From Crotophaga sulcirostris (lineage: Eukaryota > Chordata > Aves > Cuculiformes > Crotophagidae), in the NCBI GenBank assembly GCA_013397455.1, contig VYZB01000055.1, positions 940,552 to 1,004,551 of the forward strand: a stretch of 64,000 nt of DNA, given 5' to 3'. Positions 11,126 to 25,688 of the stretch are shown here, piece after piece. The notes under the pieces were generated by a model. The model searched no databases and was not told the origin of the DNA. It saw only the letters and a list, made by a program, of their open reading frames with translations. Positions within the stretch are counted from its first letter, which is position 1. Every line of letters starts with the position of its first letter. Both the position numbers and the translations under genes were made by a program.

Positions 11126-13180
11126 TTTGGATCCTGGAGCCACGATTGCCTGCAAGCCAATGCAACCAGTGCAGCAGCCAAAGATGCTGTTATCAAAGCC
11201 ACCCCTTCAGTGCAGCTTTGTTCTTCAAACTCTTGGCCACTATTAAAAGAAACGCTGAACTTAAACCTGAGCATGTTATCATTCCAGTGTCTCTCTCTTC
11301 TTAAATCTATTTTCATCCCACATGAACACAGTGCTGGTTCCCAGCAGGGTTACTGGGACAGCTAATTTGCATTGCAGGGGTACAGCAGCTGAGGAAGTGA
11401 AGGCACAATGCTGAAAGTGATAAATGGTTTAAGCATCATTTTTCAGCTTCTTGCATTGATGCTTTTGAAAAAAAAAACAAGCCCTCTTTTCCTCCTTTCT
11501 CCCTCAGTTCTGTAGGGCAGCAGAGAGGTCAGAATGTGACCTCTGCAAATACCACATTACTGAAATGCAGGATCTGCCTCCTCCAGCACCTGGCTTTGCT
11601 TTTGACAATTGCAGGAGATCCAAAGGCTCAAGGCTTCTGGAAACCTCGGGCTGAACGGGGGGCTTTTGGGTCCCTCCCTGAGCTGAAGCTGCCTACAATT
11701 GAAAAAGAAAGGTCATAACATTCCCAGTGTAAATTCATCTTTAGCCCATTTTGGGTAGTTTGCTCTTGCTACTGCTCTTATAAAACTATTGGCAAAGCTG
11801 AAGTCTTTTAATCGTTAAAAATGTCTAATTTCCAACTTATATGTCCTTGGGTCAAGTAGCTATTTATCTGCTCTCAAGCCAGTGTTACAGTCTGTTCTAC
11901 CTCAAATACTTTCTGACATTCTCTGGCATTTATTACTGTCCTCCACAATTTCTTCATGGCTATCAATATTAATATTTCTCTGACTTGACTTCACAAAGAC
12001 AGGCACTCCAAGCTCTCAGGTTTTTTATTTTCTGGGTTCAGGTATTATAAGCTAAAGACAGATATCTGTGTCATGAATTTTTGAGCTGGAATCAATTCCA
12101 GCTTTTCAATCTGAAGTCTTCCAGGCCAATTTGCTGAAGTGCAACACTATCTGGATGTCTCCTTGAGGCACTCAAGTTGGAGAAAAGCAGTACCTCCCCC
12201 AAAAAATTAACGTTAAGTAAATATTTCTAACAACTTACTCAAACAAGTCCTTTAAAATTAGCTTTAGCCCTACGGGAAACTCAGAACCTTAGGGACTTAC
12301 TTTAAAAATACTATTGAAGGAAAATACAGAATTTTAATGAATATATGCTAAATATCCTATGACTTGGAGCACTTAAGATGCAATCGATCTCACCACAGTG
12401 GTGACAAGCTCGGGAGCAGTGAACACAGAGACTTATCATCAGCTAAAAAGCTCAAAACAGAATTACATTCTTTGCTTGTCACAAAAGCACTAATCCTGAG
12501 AGGGTGTGGGAAGGCAATTTACATACAAAATTGGAGGCAGGTAGCTAATGTACTCTGATTTTTCACTCAAACTCCATTTCAGTGACAGAAGAGCCTTTTT
12601 TCTGTAGCCACACACTTAGAAAAAAATGAGTGATTGTATTCCTCATCCACTATCACTTTTTCTATTGCACTGGAGAATTATTTTGCGTTCTGCTGAAAAT
12701 TGTAAGGCAGCCTAATGAAAATTGGCCAGCCCCTGTCTTCTCATCATTTCAAAACCCCTAAAAATACTATTTACAAAGTATGCAACTGGAAAGCTGCACT
12801 GAATTATGTATAAAGAACACATTTCTTTGAATTTCATTGCCTTTTGATGGCAAGAAATTGACAGACTGAAGGATGTTATCCTGCCATGTAGCAAGTCAGA
12901 TGAAGAGCTCTGTAAAGTTTTCTTTCTTTCAAGCACATCCATCTCCTGGAAGTGGGTACCTGGGAGTGCCATTATGATACCTTTTTTTTTTTTTTAATAC
13001 TTACATCTGGTGGTAATGTTTTTTTTCAGAAATCTTCTCCCAAATGTTAAACTGAGTGCCTAGAATCAGCCCTTTCTTCTCTATCATGTGCCATCATTTC
13101 CTTGACGACTCTTTGCCATTCACACCTGACAGGACAGCTGGGTAATCTTCTAAATTCAAAGGGACTCTGTTGACTTTAAG
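11126..13180. other. Intergenic, no feature seen
   Basis: No repeat or gene recognised. The frames are under 90 codons and lack family features. Confidence 0.6.
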
Positions 13181-13580
13181 CTGGTGAAGGGTTTGGAGCT
13201 CAAGTGTTATTGAGGAGCAGCTGCAGGAACTGGGTTTGTCTAACCTGCAGAAGGGGAGGCAGAGGAGAGACCTTATTCTCTACAACTACCTGGTGCTGGC
13301 CTCTTCTCCCAAGAAACAAGTGATGAGAGGAAACTGCTACAAGTTGCACCAGGGGAGGTTTAGTTTGGATTGGATATTAGGAAAAACTTCTTTACTGAAA
13401 GAGGAGTCAAACATTGGACTATACTGCCCAGGGAAGTAGTGGAGTCACCATCCCTGGAGACCTTCAAACAACGTGTATAAATGGTACTCCAGGTCATGGT
13501 TTATTGGGCACAGTTGTGTCAGGCTGACGGTTGAACTTGATGATGTTACAGGTCTTTTCCAACCTCAGTGATTCTATGAC
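13181..13580 (+). mobile_element. CR1 LINE fragment, about 400 bp, sense
   Basis: Runs from CTGGTGAAGGGTTTGGAGCT through TTGCACCAGGGGAGGTTTAG and GGTCTTTTCCAACCTCAGTG to ATTCTATGAC. It is the same family as the copy at 1436 and is interrupted by stops and small indels. Confidence 0.92.
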
Positions 13581-16500
13581 TTCCCCTTGGTGGCTGCAAT
13601 GATCCGTTGCACCAACTCATCGGCACCTCATGGGTCCTCATCCCAGTAGCAAAGGGATTTCCCACTGCGAAGCTGTGCCCAGGGACACACTTGGAGTTGA
13701 CGTGCTGGATCTACCCTGCCTCTGAAAGAGCACACAACCAACAAGACCGACAAGGGGCAGGGAGAGCCTGTCCCAGTGCCACACCTGCACTGGATGAACA
13801 ACCCCATTTTCTCATTGGCTCAGTTGCCTTCCTCCCCTTCCCTTTCCTGCTAGCCCTAAGGCAGGAAAGTCAGTTCAGGATGTGCAGGTTTTACTGCACA
13901 TTTCATTCCACAATTTCAGGAAATTCCTCAACAGTCCTCTCTGTTAACAGGCGTATTATTACCTGTCTTTTATTCCCATTGTGAAAATTAGTCATAATAC
14001 ACCATCTGTTTTCCCCCTTAGTCAGCAGCCAGCACATAGCTTTATGTGCAAGAGCATCACTGGATTCTTTTAGGATGCAGACACATTTTTAGTGATCACG
14101 TTGACTTTTTCATTTGTAGAATTCTCCCTTTTCAAGGATGATTGTTCTATTGTGCTTTTTCTGGGAAAGCGGAATTATTAACTTAACCCCTGCAGCAGTC
14201 TCGGTTACAAAATGCACATTGCATATGATATTTAATGTGCACAGCTGGTGTGACCATTTTAAAAAAATCAAGGAGAAAATAGCTTCTTGGTTTTCAATTT
14301 CCTTCCCAAAAGGAAAAAAAAAAAAAAAAGGCACATTTTGTTCTGCTCTAATTAGTATGTGTGCCAGTGCATGACTTCCAAAGCAGGCAGATGCTTTGAA
14401 TGAAGTGTAATGTAGATTTTCATTAATCTTCTTTGGCACAAGACTTTTCTTCTGCTATGTGTATGCAAGAAGTAATGAGTAGAAAAGATGAGCAATCACA
14501 GGCAGTTCTAACCAACTTAAGCTGGCTTTTGTAAAGGGCAAGGCAGGGTCAAAAAAGAGTGTGCTTACCTTAGTGTCTGACATCTCTTGGTTTCTGCTTT
14601 TTCATTATAATATAAATATTTTTAGTACAAAATATCAAAATCAGATATGGGAACTCAAATATCAAGGCAATGAAAAATGCATGCATCCAACCAGTTACGT
14701 GACTGATGTAAGAGAAAACCTTGCAGCAGGCAGAGAATTGAAAACTGTACTTCCTCAAACCACTTTCCTGTTTAAAAGGGAATAAGGAGAGTTTTCCCAT
14801 CTCGTTGGAACTATCAAAGACAGCCTATCCATGAATGGTTTCAGAGTGAAGCTGGAACTACTTCCATCTTTTCCCACCTCAATTTAGAGATATTTTAGCT
14901 TGCTCCAGCTATGGCTAAGGAAGAAAAAACCTTGTGGACAGACTCTGCATGTTTCCTCTTGTGAAACAGCCCAGTTGGGTTCTTCTACTAAAAAACCACA
15001 TTGGATGTTTGGTGAAAGCCCCTGTGCCATGACAAGAACTGCAGGTGCTGCAGGCTCCTTTGCCAGTGCTCTCTCATCAGAAAAAGGCTGCCACAAAAGT
15101 GGAAGTCAAATATAAACCATCCTTCAGAGATACTCTCTTAATTCTGAGCACACAGTGAGGATGTGATTTTTTTTCAATGCTGTGGTCTTGCAATCAATGC
15201 AATTCAATTTTTTTTCAAATATCTGCTAGTTTTTGGGATCACTGCTACTATTACCTTCTGCATTCCTGTACTCTTTTCCACGTTTTTCCCTTTTCTGCCA
15301 TGAAACAGTTGCCAATTCCCTCTGCACGCCTTCACTTGTGAGCTTTGCATCTTACACTTTCCTGGGCTTGTAAGAAGAGTCAACAGATTGCTGCTCTGTA
15401 CATTAGATTTGGAGATTAACTCCTAAATAGGAGCAATGGGACTGGGAAGTTCATACTCCCGCAGAGACACTGGCTTGGGCAAACACAGTTGCTCAGCTGT
15501 TCGATTTCCACTTTCAGAAGGATCTTTCTCACAAGTACGAGCTCGAAAAAACAGCTTTTTACCTGAAAGCCTCAACTTTACCTTGAATAAGCAGCAGACC
15601 CCTAAAACACATTATGAGGGGTAGTTCAACTACAGATGACATCTATGCATCAGAGAAATTAAATTAAAGGAAAAAAAAAAGTTCCTGTAATAACAAAATC
15701 ATTAATTACACAAATGGATTTCTATTTACAGTGCAAGTGAAATGATGACTTAAGAAGATTACAGAGCAACATGCAGTACAGAACATTGCTTTCAGGAAGA
15801 GCAAAAGCCAAAACCAGAATGAGAAAGTGTATGCCATCACTTGAGATCATACACAAGGGATATGAAAATAAGGTCTAAAAATTGAGCAGAAGGAAAGATA
15901 TTTCTTTCTGATCTCTTCAGAAACAGGCAAAACCACTAAGCAATGGTACAGGAGCATTAATGTGCCCTGACCAAGCACTGAAATAAAAAGCAGGGAGGAA
16001 AAAGTGGGTTTAATCTACAGTGTTAACTTTCCCAAAAGCCATGCAGAATGAAATACTTTTTGCTCCAAAAAACCGTGTATTTCAATGGTGAATATTTCCA
16101 GGAGAAAAAAAAAAAAGCTATTGCATTTGAGAAATGCACCTGCTTCAGGATACAGGTGTGGTGATAGTGGGACCAGGCTAAACAGTAGGTTTCCTAGAAG
16201 GAGCAGAATTCAGGGATTTTATAACATACCTTTCATTTTCACTTTGCAGAGGAGCATCACCACAGCTTTGTTTCCAGGTGTTAGTTAAGAAGTACAACTG
16301 TGACACCTTACTGAAGACACAGGGTCCCATTCTGCTCCCACGTTTCCAGCCTTCTGCATAGGAACAACCAACTTATGGCTGATAAAACTATCAGAGCTTC
16401 CTGTGAACAGTGTTCTCTGGATACACATTCCTTTAACCATAAACCCTAGCTGGGCTCTTCAGTCTTTGCTTTTTCTTCAAGATGAAATTTTGGAGACCAG

Positions 16501-19072
16501 GGAGGGGCGAGCTGATAAAGGGAAGGAAAGTGGGAAGCTGTCAAGCCTCACATCTCGCATCTACTGTTTCTGTATCCATTGGTCTAAAATCTTAAAAAGA
16601 TTTTAGAGCTACCTCTCTCCACTTGCTTGCTTTTTGGGGGGTTTTTTAGTACTTTTATCTACCGCAGCAATGCTGCTACAGGAGCTGAAACATCACTTAA
16701 TGCCCAGACTTCGTAAACACACTGGAACCTGCCTTTTGGGTTAACTCCACTGTCTTGTCAAACATTTTCTCTAAAGCTTGCTGAAGTGGGCACCATGCCT
16801 GTGTGCTTTATCAAAGAAAGGATTTAAAATCAAAAAAAACAACAAACAAATGTATCTACAAGTTAAAACAAAATCCATTAAAACTAGCATCTCTCTTGCT
16901 CACTCAAAGATTACAAATGTTCTCATTGCACCTCGTATTGATTTGCAGTGGTGCTGTCGTATCAGTTACTGTAAATCTGGCCTTGTTGGCAGAGCAGAAA
17001 ACAATTTTGATCCCTGTCCCTAAATGTTTTGTTAAGTGGCTCCCAGAGTTTTCTTTATAATTTTGCAGTACGTATCATTATGTTAATCTATTGGTGGTAC
17101 ATTTTCATCTGTATCTATTCATTTATGAGTATAAAGTAACGGCAATTTCATCAGTTCCATGGAGACAAAATTTACATTACATTTAGATACATAAAACAGC
17201 ATAAACTCACCTGATTCTATCAAAATAAATTGAATATTCAAGCTCAGGGAATGTATTTAATACTTTAAAGGAAAAAAAAACAAACCCAAAAGAATTCTCT
17301 ATAGAAACAATTCACAACATTCCTGTAGGCACCTTCACCGAGATCAGTCGCCCTACTCAAAAAAAAAATCACAGTAAGTGACACCCTTCTCTTAGTTCAG
17401 GCATTGAACACCACTGGCTGATGACGACACCACGAATGTGTACTTTAGCTTTAAAACTATTTATAGAAACTATTGATTCAGTAGGTTAGGCTGAAACAGA
17501 ACACACCGAGACTGATTTCCTCTATAATGCATCTTACCACACCGAAAATGATCTAACAAAGTAATCAACGCAACAACAACTGATTTGGTTTATTTAGAGG
17601 TTTGAGCCTCTAGAGCTGATATGTTTCACAAATAAATACAAAAGTGGATGGACAGATGCTATTGTATATCTGAGAGGATGCAGCTAGAAAGCAAAATCCT
17701 TGCTTTTAAGGCTAACACTGTAACAGTGGAGTGCTTCATTGGCTCAGATAAATATCAATTCTTTAGCTGCAGCAACAGAACACTCTACAAATAACCTTTG
17801 TTTCATTAAAATACATATATATAAAAAACCTTACAGGCAGGAGAGAGAATCACACGAGTTAAAAGCTTCAAGGCAGATAAATCAAGAAAGAAGCAGGGGG
17901 ATGGGCAGCTGAAGGAGAAAGCAGTACTGCAAAGCAGACCATCAGTCTGACAGCTTACCTCTTGCAGGAATATTTTGAATGATTTCAGTTGTCACTACCT
18001 TAAGGAAGTTTTCACTATGTTAGCATAAATATTAAATATTTTTAAAGATGAAAGTGCCAAAGAACTTGCCTTGAATTTTGTTTTGTCTTCCGTACAAAAA
18101 CAGGAGTCGTTAAATAGATTGCTCATGGACTACACAGAGACAACTAAACCTGCCCCGGTGTGACCTTAGGAGCAACTGACTATGGATGTCATTAATGTAA
18201 CTCTAAACCAAGGTTTTAGAATGGCAGCTTTGACCCTTTGTGACTTCAAATATTTTGGCTACGAAGCCTCCTTAGGGTGCTCCGTATATAAACATTGTTA
18301 ATGTGCCAAGAAAAAAGCAGTCATGACTATGCAAACAATTAAGATCAACCAAACCTCACCAAAAAAAAAAAAAAAAGAAAACTTAGCGTGTGCTATGTTC
18401 ATTTATCTATTTTTAAAATTCCATTGGGGTAAATTCTTTTAAAGACTCAACACCAGCTTCATGTTAAAGTGGTATTCAGGCGATGCAATAAGATTCTGAG
18501 AAGCAAATGGTGCACACTTAAGGGTGACGTTATAAGAATAATGTCCAGTAATAATAAATATTCTTCTCTGAAGAGTTCCATATTTCAGCATTTCAGGGCT
18601 TTTTGCAAACAAGTGGGACATTTAGCACCTGTATTCTGTCTGAAGATGATTTTCCATCTGGAAGGTGAAGAAAGGAAAGAGATATTACTGTTTCTGAGGC
18701 TCCTAAAGTGAAGCTGGGGCAGAACTTAAACAGTAGATAAACCAGCTCTCCTGAGAAGGAGAAATGTGGGATTCCTTGGCTGAGTTCAGACCGTTCTGGA
18801 CAGGAGGATTCTTCTCTGCACACCTTGTGCAAGCTCAGCTCCTTTTTGCTGGGCTAAGCTGAGGTTATAGCTCTGCTCTGACAAAGAAGGGGGCTCCTGA
18901 GGAGGGTTTTCCCCATGAAAAATAGAGAGTGTGGAAAGCAAAGGACAGCAAAGCAAAGCTGCCAGCATCCCAGCTCGGCGTAGGGCAGGTGTAAGGAAGT
19001 AGCTTGGAAGGAAATCCTTGTCCTGTGGGGGTAAAAACAGCCCAGACATAGGATGACCTTCAATACAGAATT
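13581..19072. other. Intergenic, with one candidate conserved block
   Basis: 5.5 kb without a recognised gene. The 14100-14420 segment is AT-rich but compositionally complex and may be conserved non-coding sequence. Poly-A runs lie near 14310 and 18360. A 125-codon plus-strand frame at 13607-13984 shows no recognisable domain. Confidence 0.5.
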
Positions 19073-19415
19073 AGAATAATAGAATTATTTGAGTTGGAAA
19101 GGACCCAAAAGGATCATCAAACCCAACTCCTCTCCTTACATAGGGCACTCCCAACATTCACACCCTGTGACTGAGGGCATTGTCCAAATGCTTCTGGAAT
19201 TCTGGCAGATTGGGTGCCAGGACTGCTTCCCTGGGGAGCTGTCCCAGTGCTCCACCACCCGCTGGGTGAAGAACCTCTCCCTAATGTCCCAACTCAGCTC
19301 CTGCCATTCCCTCTAGTCCTGTCATTGGTCACCAGAGAGAAGAGCTCAGCACCTGTTTCTCCTCCTTCTCCTATAAGAAGGCAGCAAACAGCTGTGAGAC
19401 CCCCTCTCAATCTGC
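19073..19415 (-). mobile_element. CR1 LINE fragment, antisense
   Basis: Reversed tail AGAATAATAGAATTATTTG, then GAGTTGGAAAGGACCCAAAA and a body with CACCCGCTGGGTGAAGAACC and CTAGTCCTGTCATTGGTCAC. The body differs clearly from the other copies, so it belongs to a different CR1 subfamily. Confidence 0.88.
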
Positions 19416-22400
19416 GAAAACGCCCCCACCAGAAACTGAGCATAGGAATGAAAGAAATAGAGGAGCAGTAAGAAATCACACGCATTCCACTGATTTATAG
19501 TCTTGATTCTGCAGCCACATTAACTTGCAGAAACCCACTGATTTCAACAAAATCTTGATTTTGCAGACACTGAAAATGAACAGAAATTTCTGCTGCAAAG
19601 GTGTACCCCAAAAAAAAAAAAAGGCAAACTGACAAGTTTTTATTACTCAGAGGTAATAAGGTTACGTTTCAAGCATACAAAATGACAATTTATCAAAGCT
19701 TCAGCCCCAGCTGGAGAATTCATGACTTCTGGAATACAAACAGTAAAATCCTTAATGAGACAAGCACCACAGATAAAACTGCTGCTCAGAAATACCCCAA
19801 GCAGCCGCAGTTACCCAATTAGTGATCTGGCAGGAATGTGAGCACATTTCCCTACTCAGCTCTACAGAAGAAAAATAAATATTTAATGTATGTAAACTCA
19901 GTCACTGACTGATCATTAAACATTACCCTAAAGAAACAGGAATGTCTTATAATATACTTACCCTCATTTTCTCAGTCTTTCTCCACATCTTTGTGAAGAT
20001 TAAGGAACAAAAGTAGGATTTAAATTAAGAGCTCCAATTTTTCATAAAATAGCTTTGTGTGTTTATTGTCTGCACCAGAGCACTGCAAATAACTGTGCCT
20101 AAAATATAGTTTATGACTGAGGGAAAAAATGCACGTGATGCTCAACACCCCTACATCTCCTGTAGGGTTTTCAGGGGAGCCAGGGAAAAATATTCTTCAC
20201 TTGCTTCTCTGAAATGCGATCAGAGGAAAAGGACCATTTCACTCGTGTTGTCTTTGTTCCACAAGCCAGATGACACCATGAACCATAGTGGGTCAAGAAA
20301 GTGTGGAGTCAGGTCAAGCACTGCTGGGCAGCTCTGCCTGCTCCCCACTCAGCAAACCACTGCAAGGACATGGGGAGCCCAAAGGGGTTGGTTGACCTGC
20401 CCCTTCCCCACGAGCTGTCAGCGCGGCGCGCTGTGCTGGGTTCAACCGAAGGACTCGCTGCTCTACATCTCATTAAATGTTCCCACAGCTCCTTGGAATT
20501 GCTGATCTGTGTGTCAGCTCTGCTCCTTAGGCAGGGAGCTGCTGTATCATTAGTAGCTTTCCGCTACAGAAAAAATAAAAAAAGATGGTAACACCTCTCC
20601 AGCATGTACGTGACTCAAAATGCTGAAGTTTTCAGGATGCTGGCTTCTTGCATCAAGAATAAAACAATTATTCCTGGTGAAACAATAGGAAGCACAAGGA
20701 AATGGTATCAGGAGGTCACCACATACTTCTGAAGATGCCTCTATAAACACAAGGTACTTTCCCCATACCTCACCACTCAGCCTCAGAGCCTTCCTCCACA
20801 GGACTGGACTTGCATGAACACCCTCTGCCAGCAGATCCTGTCATACTGAAACCTAAAGAAACAAAATTTTGTGCAGGTGAAATTAAAACAGAGCTTGATC
20901 TTTTATTGATAATTTTGAATGGATATTCTCTTTGAAGATCACTAAATCTTGAAAGGAAAATCACTCTCCTGTATGAGGGCATCCACATTTAGCAAAACAC
21001 CATCTACTCCTACAGCTTTGTGAGCCAGAACAGTTGCCCTCTTCTGCTCAATAGCAGCATCACTGTTCTTCATGTCACAGCAACCAGAAAAACTTCCTTA
21101 CAATCCCAAAGGAATTTGCTACTTAAGGCACTTTTGTGTTTCATGCACAACACCCAGAGCACGATGAGCTTTTGATTAATCATACAGTGATTAATTACTT
21201 GCACTCGTTCTGATCTGAGTTCAGCATAGCAATCAGCTTCTCCTGGCAGCCAAGTTCTGAAGTTGGCCAATATCTGTCACCCAACGTGTACATAGCACAT
21301 TCCTGTGTACGTTGTTCTTATGTTTATATTATGTTCTTAGAGCATTTGTCTGGAAGGGGCAGAAGTTAGCCTGTTATTACACCAATACACTGCAGTGAGC
21401 ACCATGCAAGAGATATTTTTAACGTGTATTAAAACCTAACTGTACTGGCCACAAATGTTATTGAAGAGGTTGATCCCACAAGATTTGCTATCAGAAAATA
21501 AATCTATGTGGCTTACATGGCCAGACAATATATTCCAAAAGCAAAATTGCCTTATGTACACAAACATCTGTTTTAGTTAGTAGTGTGAAATACACACCTT
21601 TCCTCTTCTTAGTACAGCTCACATTTTAAAGCAGAGACTTGCATACGTGAAGACAATAATAAAATACGCGCAATTTAGACATGAAATACGTGGGAAATAC
21701 TATTTGTACCTCAAGTCCAGCCACGGAGAAATTCCCCCTAGGTTGGTAGCTATACAAGCACTGGATAACAGCCCAGTCCTTCCAAGGAACAGCAGACTGA
21801 CAGCTCCAGGAAGGACAAGCGTTAGTCCCTATATAAGCCCGGCTGTGTCAGGTCAGACCCAAGACCATCAAGCCTCATAAATGACTTTTGACCACCCTAT
21901 GACAACAATGAAGAGCCAAAAGAGAGCGCCAGACTAGGGAGGATACTTAGTGATTAAAATTTTCCTGCAGTCTGCTGTAGCTTGTGGCTCAGAGCTACTC
22001 AGCCAGAGACAGTACTGCAGAATTTGGGTAAAGAGCCTGTTCAAGTGCATTGCAACTCTCCCTTTTACAGGTCTCTGACATTTGCTTTAATCCCAAATGT
22101 TCTTTCTGATTAGCATGCATTTAAATATGCATGAATACACGTCTATGCTCTTACCTTTTGGGGGGCTCAGGGGTGGTACAGTGCAGAGTCTCTTCTCCCA
22201 TTAGTTTCTAGTGACAAATTACAATTGCTGTAAATTACCTGTTAGAAGCAACTCTTCTTTTCTTAGCATTGGAAAACAAAGCCTAAATCCTGTTAAAGCT
22301 GTGGTCTGTATGAAATTTTAACAGAACCACTGCTTTTTACTTAATTCATCCTATTTTCCTGGTGGAGGACTGCAGAGCTAAGGACACTGTGTCATCCTGA

Positions 22401-25400
22401 AGCTTTAAGTATTTTTATTTTACTTGCATGTAAAGCATCCCCGAGCCTTACACGGTGCCACCTTCCCAATCTCTGCCTGTTCACTTGGTGCCATTTCCCA
22501 AAGATTTGATACGGTATTTGAGTGGAGACAGTGCAAGTGTAATTTTAGAAGTTTCCCTGGTAACCGTTGCTGACATCTCTAACTCAAAACCTAAGACTAC
22601 AGCTCTCTGGAACAGCCTTACATGGCAAACGGCCTTGCATCGGTTGAGCTAAGGAACGTCACAAATGATAACTCAACTTTTGCTTTCAGAGAGTTAAGGT
22701 ACACGCTCACAGACGTTTCTTCTACTTAAAGCTGCCCCCACCTTCTCCAGTCTGCAGGTAGGGAAAAGGCACAGATAAAAACTCTTGGAAAATGATTCAA
22801 AGGAGGAAAAGTGAGACTGGAAGGAGGTAGATGCTGGAGAGAGAGCAGGTAAAACACACAAGGAAAGGGAAGAGATAGAAGTGAAAGCATTTAGAAGGCA
22901 ACAGGAACCCCTGGAAGAAGTAATCAGTTAGCAAAGAAGAATTAAAAAAAATTTCATTTAAAGCAATGAAGAAAACAATGAGAAAGGGGAAAATATTATT
23001 TCTTTAATAATTAATTGCTCTTTCGGTACATGTTTTGAAGGATGCTCATCTCCTTCTCCAGGTCTAGAAGCGAGGTAAGGTGACAGGAAGGTCACTGTGA
23101 GATGCATTGTTGGTCCCCTCAGTGCTTTACCTCTGGGTAATCTTCTGTCTGCAAAACCCACAAATTCCTAAGCTGTTGCTGTTGATGACTCAGATCTAAA
23201 CCAGAGAAGCAAATCTATCTCCCTTACTGAAGCAAAGTCACAGCCCAACAGTGCATCACAGACACCTAGCGAGCCCTTCTCACTAAAACAGAGCTCAGCA
23301 TTTCCCACTCACAGCCCACAAGGAAGCAACAACAATGACAAAAAACCCCGACAGAGGTAACAGAGGGCGCCAAGCAAAGGCAGGAAAAGAAGAAAAAGAT
23401 TGTGTATAGTAACAGTATAAAGCAGAGTAAAGGAGAGAACCAGCAAGCTATAAACCCTCATAAGCAGAAAGTGCTTTGAGGAGCAAGTGCTGAGGTAGGG
23501 GAATAACTGCCACAGCAGAGGTCGCAAAGAAATGTGCTCTGGGAGAAACCCCTGGTGCAGAATTCACCCTGGAAAGGTTAAAAAATAGTTACTGCCGAAA
23601 CACGTGAGCTGAAATTAGTGCGTGGGACCAATTAGTGAAAGGATTGTGATGGTTGATGCTTGGGGTTTTCAGTATTCAGAAATCTTTTTCTTCTCGACCA
23701 CTTGAAGCCCTTCATTGTCTTTGCACCCCAGGTTTTGGAGGATTTCAGCTGTATTTTTGCGTACAGAGGGAGCACAGAACTGATGATGCTTCGCTGCTGC
23801 AGCTGAGCTCACACCACCTCTTCTGCCTGAGGAGCAGGCAACGTCTGCACGGACCAATATTCCTCCTCTCAAATTTCTGAGCTGTGCACTCCAGCAGCAA
23901 GCTTTCAGCACTCTTTCAAAAATCTTTTAACACATTTTTTCTTAAGGGGAAAATGTGCTTTCCACTATTATTATTACATTGCTCTGCCTTTCTTCCATCC
24001 GCTTCTTCATTTTCTAACCGCTTTAACGTGTTTGAGAACAAGCAGTGCATAAGAGTGCAACTCACACTTTAACAGACATTCATAAATTTAGATTCGAATT
24101 TCACTGCTGGTTCATGCTGTGCAGCTGCTGGGAGGAAACTAGGCCAGTATAGAGCAGTTAGTGACAGAAAACAAGAGATTTTTCCTGTAACAGTACTGTC
24201 AGGTTCAGTTGACAGATCAGCATCTCCGCTTTCTGAGCATCTGTAAGGAAACACAAACCCCCTCAGCGTAGCTGCATCCCAATATTGTATATAATGAAAC
24301 CCAAACAGTTTCTCTCTTCCAGAAAATGTAGTCTCATCATCTGATCTTTATGTCATAGAACTCGCATGGCTGCAAAGTCAGAATCACACTCATGAGCACA
24401 TGAAAAACCCAAGTTTGGCGTTTTGTGATTCTTACACGATTGGGCTTCCCTCTCTTTCCTCCTGCACTGGCACAAAACCAAGTGTAACCCTGCAACAGCC
24501 TCCAGCCCCAGGCACCCAACAGCAGGCTAAGGGAGCTGCAGGTCAGGACCTGAACTAGAAGAGATCCAAGCTAGACAAACCTTTGAACTCTGCAGATCTC
24601 ATCTGTAGAGTCTAAATTTAGTCTTCCTAACACAAGACACAAACCTGCAACCTGGCAGGGAATCTGGGAGGAACTCTGGCTCTCCCCCCAGGATAACACA
24701 TAAACCTATCACAGACCTTAAATCTCTGTCTATGGTTGGGACAAGGCAGGAGAAGGTCCCCAGGGCATCCAGGTCAGACTCCATCAAAAACTATCCAGAA
24801 GGACATTAAGAACCAAAGCACAAGTTTCCAACCATGAAGTTTCTGCTCCATATTCTGCTGGGTGAAAGCTGTAGCTGCTGATGGAACAGCTCTGAAGTTT
24901 ATCCTTCATCACCTGTGCGTTTCCAAAGTTCTTCAGCCTTTCCTTGCTGAGTCTCATGCTCCAGAGCATCACATCTCCTATGGGCTGTGTATCTTCTTCC
25001 ACAGTTTGTGCAATGCAGTTGACCATAGAGACAGTCTGATAGGACAGCACAGGCTGCACAAGCTGGGCCATAGAGCTCTTCTCTGTTTCCTCTTCACAGC
25101 TGGGAACTGCTCAGCTTCTTCCCGTGCTAGGAGCCTGACACCCAGGAACATGCAGCTTTGAGTTTCTCCTGTCTTTGGCCTCTGCCAAGGTAGCCCACGC
25201 TGCAGTGGTGTCACTGCAGAGCTGCTATGGGTAGGAACAAGAAACCTTTGCTTTTAGTAACAGGTCCCTCTTATTCTTCCTCACTGCTCAGCAAAATTCA
25301 GTGCCTACTAATCACAAGCTGATTACAAGCTTTGCCTTAGACTACTGATAAAGGGAGCAGTGTAAATGGGCCATTTCTCAGTGCTTATTAGGCGTGCTAA

Positions 25401-25505
25401 CAACTGAGCACCAGCCAGAAGAAAACCAGAGTCAGTACTGCAGGCGTGGAGTTTGCAGCCACCTGAAGACTATTCCCCTGGTCCTGCAGCTGCAGAGTTC
25501 AGAGA
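19416..25505. other. Intergenic, no gene recognised
   Basis: 6.1 kb between CR1 copies. The largest frame is 130 codons at 20113-20505 (plus), in a slightly GC-richer patch, with no recognisable domain, signal peptide or splice context. Otherwise featureless. Confidence 0.55.
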
Positions 25506-25688
25506 ACCATAGAATGGGTTGGGTTGGAAGGGAACTTAAAACCCATCCAGTTTCAAGCCCCTGCCATGGGCAGGGACACCTCCCACTGGATCAGGGGGCT
25601 CAAAGCCCCATCCAACCTGGCCTTGAACACCTCCAGGGATGGGGCAGCCACAGCTTCTCTGGGCAACCTGGGCCAGTGTCTCACCCCA
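25506..25688 (-). mobile_element. CR1 LINE fragment, antisense
   Basis: Begins ACCATAGAATGGGTTGGG and covers CCATGGGCAGGGACACCTCC to GGGCAACCTGGGCCAGTGTC, then stops abruptly. It carries the GATCAGGGGGCTC variant also seen at 7842 and 8896. Confidence 0.92.

Noticed and set aside
20113..20505. 130-codon plus-strand frame
   Set aside because: No recognisable domain, promoter, splice context or homology; a frame of this size is expected by chance in a GC-richer patch.
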